Positions 1-12,700 of a stretch of DNA of 64,000 nt are shown here, one piece after another (the first letter of the stretch is position 1; the number at the start of each line of letters is the position of its first letter). The stretch is from Branchiostoma floridae (lineage: Eukaryota; Chordata; Leptocardii; Amphioxiformes; Branchiostomatidae): the NCBI RefSeq assembly GCF_000003815.2, contig NC_049989.1, positions 6,768,734 through 6,832,733 of the forward strand. The letters are read 5' to 3'. Position numbers and translations under genes: made by a program. The notes under the pieces are model-generated. The model had not been told where the DNA came from. It saw only the letters and a list, made by a program, of their open reading frames with translations, and did not search any database.

Positions 1-2824
1 TGTATAAAAACGTTTGGGTTAAAAAATGGGTTAAAGTTTTGTACCCCATATTAGCACATCTCTTTGTTGTATAGTTAGCTCGTGTTTCCAAAATATTTTT
101 TCAGGGCTAAGAAATGGGATCAATAACCAAGCCTTCCCATGTCTGCGGGCTACCTCAAAACGACTTGATTTAACATCCGATTTAAAGGATAGCTGGAGGA
201 AAGCTCGAACTTAACAATGTATGGTAATGACAAAAATGCAACTATATACATTGTATATATATGGTATTTCTTGTGACTTCAACACAGTATATACCAAGCT
301 TGTACTTGATAGGAAAAACACAACCTAGAATGGCTACTTACGTACGGTTCTATTGAGTCGAAGGTACCTTACACCGTATAACGTAGGAATGTCCAACTTG
401 TTGAAGGCGTGAGTGTGGACTGCGTAGGAAGGCAATTACCTTCCTAGTGCTTATCACATGTCAAGGTATAAAGTTACCAATTGGTTGGAATCAAACACGT
501 GCCTTTTTTCAATGGGTTGTATGTTAATCCGATCCCTGTTGCCTGTAATATAATTGGTTATTACACAATCGTTGGTGGTAGGTTTTCTGTCACGCAAGAA
601 TTAATCATCAAGGCTAACATATGATGTGTGGTCCGCCCATACCCCGATTGTCATCTTTTAATCATTCCAAATACAACGAAGGACAATGTTGTGGCACACT
701 CAAGTTGTGCATCTTACATTTTGGGCCAATGCAATGACAAACACTGTAACAATCAAATAAAATAAAGCAAGATAGTGTTGTATTGACGGTACGTGCATCT
801 GCGGGGGGTTGTAAGGGCGCTCTTGACGCTGCCACTGATCTGGAGAACGTATTACTCATAAAGATAGCCTCCACTGGATTTTAGGGTTGTCGTTAATGAA
901 AAATTTATATGGAGTAGTCATTATGTATACATGTACAGGAACGATACCTAGCGATCTTTTCCCAAACGGCAAGCACCCTTGAGAGAGAGCGCAACGGGAC
1001 AAGTCTCAACTGTTTCGAAACCCAAAATAACCGTTAAAACAAATTTGGTGGAACTCCCGATTAAAAGCATTATTTGCGTATTCCTTGAGAAAATGGGGTA
1101 AACACAAACTCGTGACTGAGGATGATCGAAATAAAACTTGGAAACAATATCAATTTATTAAAGCCGGATTTCCTGCGTCGACTAGTGAGGCCAACATCTC
1201 GTACATCTACTTTCATCTTTTCAGCGTCCGCATCAGGAAGGAATGCATGATTTGATTGTTTCATTATTTGGCTGTTGCTATGCTAAAAATGTCTAGTTTG
1301 TTTACTAATGGCACCTTTTGGTAAACAAATTAGCGATTTATAATTGTGCACACAAATCATCACAGAATTGAATGTTTTCGGAAGACGAAGAAGAAGAGCA
1401 TCGTACACAGAACCTTCGGACACTGACTATTCACAATTCTTGTAAAGGGGGGGTATGATTATATCTCAAAATATTCTGCATAACTGAATGCTACACTCTA
1501 CATACATAAAAACAACTACATGAACATTTTGTCGTACATGTACCGCTTATATTATAATCTTTTTCTCAAAACCTCTGACTTTGAAGAAGATATATGAATG
1601 CGGAATTGTGAATGTAATATAATCTCCAACCAGATCCACGCTGCGTAGTATAGTATTAAACTTGCGGTGCCCGTTTGACTCCCTTAGCCGGCTATACTCC
1701 CAGCTTTGATACTATCTTATGGCACCGTAGGGTCTGCTTGGAAATTAAATGGAATGGTCAAATTGCAAAGGTCAAAGATCGATGAACGTGCGCTCACCAA
1801 GTTACTTGTACCTGCACGGGCGGCCGGCGAAATTTGTTCAGTCTAACGACGGATTCAAGGCTCGATTTACAGGTATTTTATGCTTGTGTAGAACTATGGG
1901 AAAACGATAAACAAGCTCCATAATGAAATGCTTGCTGTTGTTGTTGTTGTTGATGATTTCTTCGCTAGACTTGCTCTCAGCTCAGAAGTAACGTAAGCCC
2001 TGGAGACTCTGTATGGCCATAGATGGAGTCTATCTTTTACACGTCTGTAGGTGGACATGTAACATGAATATAGAAGCATAAACGTCCACGGTCCACCCAT
2101 ACAGGGCTACAGTAACTTCGGCAGGGTTCACACACGCGTTTTCGGAGTCTACTCAAATCTCTTTAATCCGCCGAGTCGACTACATAATGTGAGTGTAACC
2201 GGGCCTTCCTTACAGTAGTCATGTGGTGGTGTCAGACTGAGAGGCCCCTAGTTTTGCTAGAAACGTTCAGTTTTTGTGACTTAGTGAGTAAACTAGTGTA
2301 ACTTTCGAAATGCATTTAAATGGCATTCTGGGTGACGCTTTGACGAAGGCATGGACGCCCAGTTTGCTTGCCCATACGTAACGGGATGAACTGTTGGCAA
2401 ATATTTCGACAATGAGTAACTGGAAACCTGAATGTTGGCAGGATCCACACTGTGAGCCTCCTCTTATGCAGTAGGTCGACCTAACATGTCTCTAAATAAA
2501 TTTTGCCGCAGGTAAATTAACCGGGGAGTGGCACAGTTGACCAGACGAAGATATAAGGCACATAGTCTGTGTTTAGTCGAATCCCAACCGTTGAGTGAGC
2601 AAAACAATGAGAACGAAATTTAACTGGGTCAGGATTCTTTGGTTGGTGTACAATGACTAAATATTTATTTGAAATCATGTTTGATTTACGCTGTATCAAC
2701 GCAAGAAAACAAATGAAGGGGCGTGAAAGAAAACGAGCCAGGTTAGACAATAACCATCTCGCGCTATTTTTTATTTTCACAGAACATTCCGTTCCAGTAA
2801 ATTTTGTGTTGTCACGACGCCAAA
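1..2824. other. 5' flank of the first CMBL-like gene; repeat-related, no gene
   Basis: I see no supportable gene here; short open frames on both strands lack splice context. From about 930 the sequence resembles the flanks before the truncated copy at 8191 and the copy at 9367. Shared landmarks are a 'GAACGATACCTAGCGAT' block near 938, a 'GATCGAAATAAAAC' block near 1123, a 'GACGGATTCAAGGCTCGA' block near 1848 and an 'ACCGGGGAGTGG' block near 2519. The last lies about 300 bp before the start codon, so the promoter should be in this final part, but I see no clear TATA box. A short GTT run lies near 1937-1951. Confidence 0.5.
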
Positions 2825-5800
2825 ATGGCGAACGCCAACAACGAGACCCCGTGCTGTATCGGGGACAGACTGGAGTATGGCTCCATGGGGAGGGAGCTGA
2901 AGGTGGGCGGGGTCGACATGTACCTGGCCACGCCCAAAACCCCCACCAAGAAGGGAATCGTGGTTTATATAGACATCTTCGGCTGGCAGATGTCCAACAC
3001 TCGCTACATGGTGGACATGATCGCCAACAATGGTTATGTGTGAGTAATACTTTTAATTTCATTCATACAGGTTAACCTGTGTTTACACATTCTATCGCTG
3101 GCTGGGGACCCTCTGATGGACTGGCCGCTAGGAGCGCGATTTAGTCAGGCTACACAGGGTATTAAATGTTATTTTGGCATGTGCGTATCTCATAGTGCCT
3201 ACTATTATTGCTCTTGCAGGGCAATTCTTCCAGATGCATTTCAAGGTGAAGAACCATGGACACCTACCAGCGATTGGAGCACCTTCAACGAATGGATGAA
3301 GACAAAGGACCCAAACAAAATTCATACGTGAGTAAAACTTGCATTCGTGAATAAAGACTGTTTTTTTTACAACCCTGTCTTTGTTTCCAACTACGTTTCG
3401 GTGACGGTCTGTCACCGTCTTCAAGGCTGGAGTTGAATTCAACTTATATATACTACATCTTACAGATAGTAACATCAAATGTCAGGCTAGACGAGGGGGC
3501 AGAACAGATTAATGAGACAAAGAGTTAACTTCTGCATTACACTCTTGCTATTGTTCCTTCTGACGTGTCCAGTGTAGCTGATGCAGCAGTAGGTTACCTA
3601 CAGCAGGAGTGTGGTGTGGAACAGCTGGGATGTGTGGGCTTCTGCTGGGGAGGGCGAGCTGTGCACGCCTGCCTGGTGGACCGGAAGGACTTCAACTGTG
3701 GAGTGGCTTTCTACGGTGAACTGATGTTCCTGTGGATTTAGACATTTCAAAACCAGACTTTAAAAAAACCTAACGTTGCTAAGAGATTTTATCTTTGGTC
3801 TAATCACGTTGTGTGCCTGGGTGTGCAAAATACATCACTTTATATCATACAGGCAGAAGCCGATACAGATATTAACTGTCTGTACCTAAATGGGTATTTT
3901 AGAATGATACGTGATATCTAACAACCAAGAAAATAGAATTGGCGTGACCTTATATAATGATATATAGCCTGTGTTGGCTCAATATTTTTGACAGAGGCGT
4001 TATTGACCTCAGGGGGGAGGTGCGGATGTTGGAGAGCGATCTAGTCATGCTGACTTTATCATATGACTTAGATCTAACTTTTTCTCCCTTATCCGACTTT
4101 TAGGTATGCGTGATAAAGATGATGAGAAACGTGGACTTCTGAACGCACCTGGGCTTTTTATCTTTGGAGGAAACGACCCTGTGATTCCTTTGGATCAGGT
4201 AAAGTTTCATTTATTCTTTATTTATTGCAGGCGATAACAGGCCCATCTAAATTTATTCTCTTCGCCAAGAAGAGTATGAGATTGCTTGACTTGGGTCTGT
4301 ATGTAGGTCAACAGCATATAACTCGAGAAATTGTGGATGGAACTTTGTGATTTTTGGTAGGTGTGTAGCAGTTGTCGAAAGGAATGCCAAGTTTGAAAAC
4401 GGTTTACCTGGCGTTTTCCTACGGTACTGCAGCGAGCTTGGTATGTTTTTTGCGGTTTGTTTTTGGCAGCATAAGTCAAAATCTAGCTGGGCGATTTTCA
4501 CGAAACTTGGTAGGTGTGTAGCGGTTTTGGAGAGGAAGGTCAAGTGCGAAAATGGTTTACCTGGCTCTTACCTATGGTGCTGTAGCGGGATTTGTATGTA
4601 AGTGCGTTTGTCTGTAAGCAAGATAACTCGAGAACCCTTGAATGGATCCTGATTATATTTGTTAGGTGGATTGGGGTTAGGAAAACGAAGGTCAAGTTCG
4701 ATAATGGGCACCCTAGTGGCTGCCTAAGGTACTGCAGCAAAACTTTTAATTTTGGCACTTCGTGTTCTGGACATGCTGTGGTCATGATTTTTGAGTGGTA
4801 GATAGCCCTTGAAACAGAGAGTAAGTGCTGTGAGTTTGGACCCACTAGCGGCTTTTTGGGAACTGCAGGCACCGATTTCCGTTCAAACTTTGGACGAGGA
4901 TAACTTGAGAACGTGTAAACAGATCATCAGGATTTTCGGTATGTAGATAGAATGAGTGATGACTTATACAATGTAATACTAATTATGCAAATTAGTAGCT
5001 TATTTGCATAATTAATGAGGAAAGTTCATAAATCCATGCCAACAGCATATAACTCAAGAAGCTGTGTATGGATTTTCATGATATTTAGTATTTAAGTAGC
5101 GGCTGCGAAAAGGAAGGTTGTGTTCGAAAATAGTTGACGTAGCATTTTCCGTTAGGACGGTAGCAGGCCGAGTGTGTGCGTCCTTTTGTTTGTGGAATGC
5201 ATAACTCGAGAAGCCTTGAAAAAATCCTGATGATATTTGGTAGGTGGGTAGGGGTCAGGAAAACGAAGATAAATTATGATAGTGGGCCCCCTAGCGGCTT
5301 CCTAAGGTACTGCAGCAAAACTTATTAACAGAAATAAACTGTGCTCTATATATCTCATTTTGACCTATATCTATGGACACAGCTGTTATACAGATGGTTT
5401 GCTGGAGGACGCCCTTACACTGGGGACAAAGTCTAAATTGACAAGCATGAAATTCTGATTGACAAGGGATGCTACCAGGTCATCTGTCAGGTCACAGTCT
5501 GGTTTTGTTAATGTTTGTGTGTTTGTGAGGAACAATAAGACCTTAAAGTCTTAAATAAAGGCATGATTATTTGGCGAAGAGATGGGTTCGTTGAACTCTA
5601 GTTTATCTTAAAGATGTAATGTAACCTCATACATGTACGTAGTTGTAACGCTTCAACATTCCTGAACTAAGTTACTAGAATTCTGACAAAGTACTCTACA
5701 AATTAGTAGACCGTGTCCAGTTGATTGTTTACCAGTATCTTTCATATATTTGGTAAATTTGATGTTTAATAGACTTTCACGTATCCCGGTATTCTGCTGC

Positions 5801-6061
5801 ATTGAGACAATATCGCTGTGTTCTGTCTTTCAAGATTAACAACAGACATTATGAACAATTATTGAATTTGGTTAAACTTTCTAGGTAGAAACCCTTAAGA
5901 CAGAGTTGAAGAAGTCTTGCAAGGTGGACTACCACGTGACCGTGTATGAAGGAATGCCACACGGTTTCGCACATCGTAAAAAGGAAGAGAATGACAAAGA
6001 TGCAGCGGCCATTGATGGAGCACGTCTTGAGATGCTGAAGTGGCTGGAGAAGTACATGTAA
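2825..6061 (+). CDS. Cmbl: Carboxymethylenebutenolidase homologue (dienelactone hydrolase family), copy 1
   Basis: This alpha/beta-hydrolase of the dienelactone hydrolase family is expected to be a cytosolic esterase/lactonase; vertebrate CMBL activates ester prodrugs. The spliced exons are 2825-3039, 3220-3327, 3573-3715, 4104-4198 and 5885-6061, all with GT/AG ends and matching phases. They give 245 residues, the length I recall for vertebrate CMBL. The catalytic triad is visible: nucleophile Cys132 in GFCWGG, Asp180 in the GGNDP segment, and His213 in PHGFAHRK. The start is ATG 2825, because the family N-terminus (MANANNETPC) begins there and the same start is kept in both other copies. 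The frame is open upstream to 2804 but without similarity. Intron 4 (1.7 kb) is packed with degenerate repeats. A near-identical copy follows at 9367-15244. Family assignment is secure; the substrate is unknown. Confidence 0.9.
4250..5345 (+). repeat. Degenerate tandem repeat in intron 4, start marked by TTCGCCAAGAAG
   Basis: About six imperfect units of roughly 120-170 bp. Each unit contains, in order, a variant of 'AACTCGAGAA' (4322, 4627, 5049, 5207), 'ATTTGGTAGGTGGGTAG', 'AAGGTCAAGTTCGA', 'CCCTAGCGGC' and 'GGTACTGCAGCA'. The block begins with TTCGCCAAGAAG near 4260. Related blocks lie near 19725-19945 (same orientation) and 35805-36062 (reversed), so this is a dispersed family and not a local satellite. 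I see no coding capacity. Confidence 0.7.
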
Positions 6062-8190
6062 TCAAGGAGGTTGCCATCTTAATGCCATCGTTGTTACGTG
6101 TCCACCAACCTTGGAGTGGCCTTCAGGTCTCATTACGTGGTAAAAAAAATCATCTTGTGCCTTTATCGGATGTCCATTCACTCATGTATGCATGATTAAC
6201 AGGTCTCAAATGTTTTATAGCAGTTTAGACGATAATACTGTAAGAGTTGATTAAGATGGTTTTTGATTTAAGGCTGAAATACATTTCACTAACCAATCCC
6301 TTATCATGGAGTACAAAATTTAATTCTGAATAATGTCATAGTAAAGCATAACGACAAATATCATTTATATACATATCGTTATCCTTTTATTTAACTGTAA
6401 CGTTAGAGATAATTATAATGATAAGCAAATTCCGTAATCCATCGATGTACTTTATCTTTTTCATAATGAATACCAGTCTCTTTATCTCACACCCTTTCGT
6501 CATACGTATTCTTACAATGTACTGTTCGTAGATAGTGTATTGATTTGGAGATAGACTTTTCAATAGAGGTAAAGTCTGGTAAAGTGGATTGAATATCTGG
6601 GTTCGTATACTAAAAAAGGTCGCTAGGCTACGCCTCTGTCTATTTCTTTCAGTTAGCACTATCAATTTTAGCCAGAAGGTTACGTTCTAATCATATTTTG
6701 TGCAAGCGTACACCAAAGTTGTTTAATGTCAGAAACAGAGAAGAAACAGAGCGCATCAGAAATATGTATGGCTTAGCATGAAGGCAGCCTACACTGAGGA
6801 TTTTCGCCTTGGCGGTTATGCAACATTTATATATGTAGACAGGAAGGATATACCTAGGGATGATTTCCCATAACCACACACACACTTGGAGAGATAGAGG
6901 CAAGTTTCAACTGTTTCGAAGCTTACGATAACAGGCAAGGCAACGGCATCAATGAGGACGATCGAAATAAAACCTGGAAACAATTTCTGAAGAAACCGGA
7001 TGCCAGTTGTCACTGCTACTTTTCCATGATCCACTTCATCTTCTCGGTACCTAGGTTAGAGATCGATAGAAATGCATACAGTATGAATATTTTCATTGTT
7101 ATTTGGATGTTACTATCTAATTACTACATGTATTTCCAGTTTTCTCTATAAAATGAAAAAAGGTGTCTATGTTGCTTATTATAATGATTGTACGTTTAGT
7201 TATGTATTGCAAGGTGAAGAGATAGTATGATTTGGCACACAGACTATGAAAAAGGACAAAGTGTTATGTTGTATCCAGAGAAACATTCATTTATATAATA
7301 TGTGGTGGCGGCGGACTTCATTATGGTATAGAAAAATCCCCCCTCGGAATTGTGAATGGAACAGTCAAAGGGCAAAGTCAAACTTACCTGGCAGTCCCGT
7401 GATCAGTCTTACGACGGATTCAAGGTTCGACATACAGGTATTTATTGTTCATTGTTCTTCCTACGTTTCTTAGTCCCTCATGAGATGCATGCCGTTTTGC
7501 CGGAAATTTCCGCCTTGGGTGGCTTAGTAAGCTGTCGAACGTAAACTAGCGTAACTATCGAACTTCAAATGAGCATCTCAGTGGGTGATGAAAGTATGGA
7601 CGGCTTTTACTTTACCATTAAGGCGTCACGTATCGTTGTTAAACATTTTGACAATGAGTAACCTGGAACTGTGATCACAGATTACGTTGCCAGGGCCCAC
7701 ACAGGCCAGTCTCTTCGGCAGTAACGTTAGGTCGATCTAACAGTTTACGAAATTACGGTTGCCTCAGCCCCACTGACGCTAGCTGTTACTTGAATTTAGG
7801 CAGGTAAAATCACCGGGGAGTGGGTTCTTAGATGATCTTTTATTCCAACACCACACTATTAGCATAGTTGGTCCGGCGGGAACATAGAAGGCTTACGTCA
7901 GACCATGATCTATGGCCGCACCTTGGGCAATTACTGTCGTATTAAGGTCACCTGAGTGGCGTCAAATGGACCCTTGTGATTTAGCACCGCCTATTGTAAT
8001 CTCCTCGCAATTCAGCCCCTGACTGCGAAGAGGAAGTAGTCGACCTACCCGATAATGCATACAGCCTTTACCGACGAATTTTAGCACAAAGACCTGTGAG
8101 CCCAGGTTTAAGATAATAACCAGCCTTTTTGATTCCCACAGAACATACCTCTCCGGTAATTCGTAAAGTTTGTGTTACCACGACGCCACA
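6062..8190. repeat. 3' flank of CMBL copy 1 merging into the 5' flank of a truncated copy
   Basis: No gene. 6390-6660 resembles the sequence 3' of copy 2 (15720-15960): both contain 'GGTCGCTAGGCTACG' and an 'AGAGATAAT' block, so the duplication included the 3' flank. From about 6830 the sequence resembles the upstream flanks at 935 and 8230, sharing 'CAACTGTTTCGAA', 'GATCGAAATAAAAC', 'GACGGATTCAAGG' and 'ACCGGGGAGTGG'. This marks the start of the second, truncated gene copy. Confidence 0.6.
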
Positions 8191-8220
8191 ATGGCAAACG
8201 CCAACAACGAAACACCGTGC
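8191..8220 (+). pseudogene. Truncated first exon of a third CMBL-like copy
   Basis: Ten codons, MANANNETPC, are identical at the protein level to the start of both intact copies. The preceding 'CCACGACGCCA' matches the 5' leader of copy 1. After 8220 the homology stops abruptly and an ATTAATTAATTAATTAATTA run begins. From about 8230 the sequence resumes with flank sequence of the next copy. It cannot encode a product and is a breakpoint scar of the tandem duplication. Confidence 0.8.
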
Positions 8221-9366
8221 ATTAATGCTTAATTAATTAATTAATTAATGCATAGAGTATGAATGCGTTCGTTATCATTTGGAAGTTATTATTACCTAAT
8301 TTTCCTCTATGAAATGGATAAAGAATGTCTAGGTTGCGTAATGATTGTACGTTTAGCGGTATGTACGCTAATGTGATAGTATGATTAGGCACACAGACTA
8401 TGAGATAGGGCACAACATTCAGATATATATCCAAAGAAAGCATTCACAAGTTTATGTGGGGCGGCGGACTTTGTCCCAGTGCACCTGTCGGTATGGTATA
8501 GTACAGGGTACCTCCGGTTATTGACCTCTATATGTCTGTTCCATTCACAATTCATGGGGGTGCATGCTCACAATCTGAAAATATTCCTCAAGAAAGATTG
8601 TTTAACTGATTTACATTCCACATATATAAAACAACTTCTGAATATTTTTCGCCAAACCTATCGCTCTTCCAGAATTTCAGGCTACCGAACAAATTAATTG
8701 CACTCAAATTGTCTTTTTCTAATAGCTTCTTAAAACAGACACCTGTCATAGGCAGGGGTTCCAATGCTCTAACAGTTTTGGAAAAGTTTGCTTGCGATTT
8801 ATTAAGTGCTTATCTGTTGGTTTCTTTCTTAAGACCGCATTTAATAGGAGTTTCTGCTTCTGATTTGGACAAAATAAGATGTCCCGCGAAATTGTAAATG
8901 GAATAGTCCAAGGTCAAAGATCAAATTTGAGGTGAACTGGTAGTACCTGGTACTGTGGTCCCATGATCAGTCTTGCGAAGTGTGTTGCGACGGATTCAAG
9001 GCTCGACATTCAGGTATTTTAGTGTTGAATTATGGAAAAAAAACTATATCGAAATCCAGTGCTTAACGTCCTGAGATGCGGGCAGAAATTTCCGCATTTG
9101 GACACCTCTCTTATTCTCAATGAAGTAGCGTAACGTTAGGTGGCACAAACAGTCTAAGGAGATTTTGCCTCAACCCCACTGTTAATTGAATTTAGGCAGG
9201 TAAAACCACCTGGGAGACGCTTCTTGCATATGATCTTTTATTCCAATACCATACTATGTCCACTATTTAGTTGGTCTGACGAAGATAGCATATGTGACCA
9301 AAACCCTGCGTGCCCACGTTAACGTTGTTTGATTCCTACAGAACATTCCGCTCCAGTAAAATCACA
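8221..9366. repeat. 5' flank of CMBL copy 2, third copy of the upstream module
   Basis: No gene. It contains the same landmarks as the other two upstream modules: 'AAATGGAATAGTCCAAGGTC' near 8897, 'GACGGATTCAAGGCTCGACA' near 8989, and 'GTCTGACGAAGATA' about 90 bp before the start codon. The poly-AATT junction at 8225-8247 marks the boundary with the truncated copy. The promoter of copy 2 is presumably in the last few hundred bases. Confidence 0.55.
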
Positions 9367-9667
9367 ATGGCAAACGCCAACAACGAGACCCCGTGCTGTA
9401 TCGGGGACAGACTGGAGTATGGCTCCAAGGGGAGGGAGCTGAAGGTGGGCGGCGTCGACATGTACCTGGCCACGCCCAAAACCCCCACCAAGAAGGGAAT
9501 CGTGGTTTATATAGACATCTATGGCTGGCAGATGCCCAACACCCGTTACATGGTGGACATGATAGCCAACAATGGATATGTGTGAGTAACTAATTATACC
9601 CAAGGGTCTGAAGTATTATTTTTGGTGTGTGTGTGTGTTGTGTGTGTGTGCGCGTGCGTGTGTGTGT

Positions 9668-9718
<51 letters not shown>

Positions 9719-12700
9719 AGTCCCACAGTACTAGTGTCTGACTGAATGTCTGTATGTATGCATCAACTGTGTGTCAGTATTTGACAGTATTTCCAATACA
9801 CACTGACAGTACAGTATTGCGACAAGTACTCTGTGCTGCTATTTTTGCATGTAGAACTTTAAAGTATCCTGAAGCAGCATGGGTTGAAGGGAGTGAACTC
9901 TGGTATCTCTGAATGCCCTCAAGGAAATCACATGAACGTAGGGCTAGCTGGGAGAAAAATACTCTAAAAGGCTATAGATAAAGGAGAAGAAAAGAACACA
10001 TTTTGCATGGAAAAATAATCATTATGTGAAAAAACTATTGTTCTTGCAGGGCAATTCTTCCAGATGCATTTCAAGGTGCAGAACCTTGGTCACCTGACAG
10101 AGATAAGAGCACCTTCCTTGAATGGAAAAAGACAAAGGACCCAAACAAAATTCATACGTGAGTCCAGACATCTTACAGACTTTTATCATTAACACAACCT
10201 ACAATACAAGTCACAGGTGGCTACTTGTGATCCTGCATCATACACCAAGACTTACATCATGTGATGTTGTCCGTACAACACCTGTGAGAAAAGGAATATC
10301 TACAACGCTACAAGTATCATGGGCTGTAACACAGAGAGAAAGAGAGGGAGAGAAGGGGAAAAGCCTTCTGATTTGTAGAGAATGCATCAAATACTTTTAA
10401 GTAATACTTAATTATTTATTTTTATTATTTAACCCCCAAGCACGTGACATATTTTTTTCAGAAATGGTATGTGGGTGATTCCAACTAAGCCTACTGCCAT
10501 CTAATGTAAGGGGAAACAGACATCTGTGGGAGATTGTGAGTAAGACCATAAAAGTCAAAGTCAACCCTAAACTCTGCCATTGTCCAGCGTAGCTGATGCA
10601 GCAGTAGGTTACCTACAGCAGGAGTGTGGTGTGGACCAGCTGGGATGTGTGGGTTTCTGCTGGGGAGGGCGAGCTGTGCACGCCTGTCTGGTGGACCGGA
10701 AGGACTTCAAGTGTGGAGTGGCTTTCTACGGTGAATTGATGTTCCTGTGGATTTAGACAATTGTAAACCAAACTTCAAAATCAAACGTTGCTAAGAGATT
10801 GATGCAACCCCTTGATCATTAAACTGATCATGGTGTGTGCCTGCAACGTGGAAAATCAATTTACAATAAAAGTGCAGAAACATAGATAAAAATATAGACA
10901 TTAGCGAAAAATAGCAATAGTAGCAGTTGGTACTACAGCCAAACCTGTCCTGAGCAACCAGTCAAGGGACCGAGCAAAAATGGTTGCTGAGGACAGGTGG
11001 TTGCTCCTGACAAGTTGGTTGGTTGGCGAACAAAAATAATAAATGATACGGTTCGCATGATATACACCTTTCAGTTAGTTCTCAGGAAACATATCTACAA
11101 GAGATGCACAGTTTTCAATCCCCATGCTGTTATGTAAACAAATTTCAAGAAACCATTGTTAAACAATCAGAGCTGAGTTTGTCTAACAATCAAACATGGT
11201 TTGTTTTGTAGTTGTCTGTTTTCTTGAACAGCCCAAACAAGTGCTTTCAATTTCTCTACCAGTATGTCAAAATTCTCACTGATAATCATTTTGCACGGTG
11301 CACATTGTTAATATGCTTGAGTGATATTCCCTTACATAAAGAAAAGAAGTCCAGGGTAACTGTGCCTAGTACACTAGGTACTAGTGTAACTGTGCCTAGT
11401 ACACTAGTAGCTAGCTGCTGTCAATCAATTTTGGTTGGTTGGGGCAGGTTGAATGCCCCTTTGGGACTGTAAAAAAGTGGTTGCCGGTTGGGGAAGACAG
11501 GTGGTTGCTTGGGAGGGGGTCTTAACTATGTAACTAGAAAGGCCGACATTTGCTTAGGAGCAAATACAGCATATTTCAGCCATAGCTTTTCCCATACAAC
11601 ATTTAACTGTCTCAAATAACCCCTGCTCGAAAATGGAACATTTAGGGGCACACCCCAGTTTCTCGCCCCCATTGAAACGTATAGTTAAGAGACTATTTTC
11701 AACGACGCCGTATTTCCAAACAAAATTTTCCCCGGGAACTACACCTATACAGTATACAGGAAGTAAAAATGTACCATCTGGTCTAACATATCTGATTTGC
11801 AAGAAAATTGTAGGACCTAAAATCTCACAATATCCTAATGAATTTCGAAAGCCCGTAGCGATGACATTATCGGTCAAGCTGCCCGGGGTGCTTCACTGTT
11901 TGCGTCCTCGGAGCGATACCCGGAAGCCAAGATGTGTCGACAAAAACTTACCAAAAACAACATATAGGGGTCGAAGTTTATACTTGCAGCGGATCCGCTC
12001 CGCTAATTTTACAAGACGTGCCCAACCCGATTCGCATGTGGGAAATGTTGTTATACGTGTCGTTACCATCTATACCAAGACAACAGCCTTGGCTGCAGTC
12101 TTTAGATATACCGATTAGACAGGGCGTGCCACTTTATGCGAAAAATCGAATTAACTTGCGACCAATCACAGCCAGCAGCGGCTCCAACAAAGGCGGTAAC
12201 ATAACGTCAATCAAGAAGAGGCACGAAACTTTGCGAAAATAAACCGAGAAACTGCGATGTTTGGGACTGGATAACATACACAAGTATCTCGCTAATATAA
12301 GGCGTCGACCTGTCAACAAGTGAACGACGCGGAAACTATTGCTTCTACTACAACTAAGTTGAGGGACAACGACAAGGGGCAGCGGTGCAGTCAGGGCTGA
12401 CACCGATCGCGAGGAAACGATGCCAAGGCCGCGGTGGACGGCTCGACTGTCGAGTCCGTCTAAAATCCAATAAAAATGGCGCGAATGGCTTGGTCACATC
12501 GGAGACGAGTTGTGGGTGACGTGTGTTTACAGTTTGCACCAGGAGAAAAACATTCTTTAACGCTTCCTTTGTCGATAGTTTTTAAACTATGAAAATAGGA
12601 AGCGTGACTACTGAGAAAAGAATCTGAACTAACCAAGGAGCTTTTATCTGATAAAAGCTCCTTGAACTAACGTGTCGGATTCGTCATAAATTCCAATTTC

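Noticed and set aside
1070-7034. Minus-strand frames at 1070-1264 and 6816-7034 sharing an FPxFISI(I/V)L segment
   Set aside because: The similarity follows from nucleotide homology of the duplicated upstream module; the frames are interrupted differently and a third copy at 20562 shares only fragments. Not convincing as a gene.
11633-12242. Open frames in the inserted element that might be a transposase
   Set aside because: No DDE/D-type or zinc-finger pattern seen and composition not protein-like; transposase not supported.
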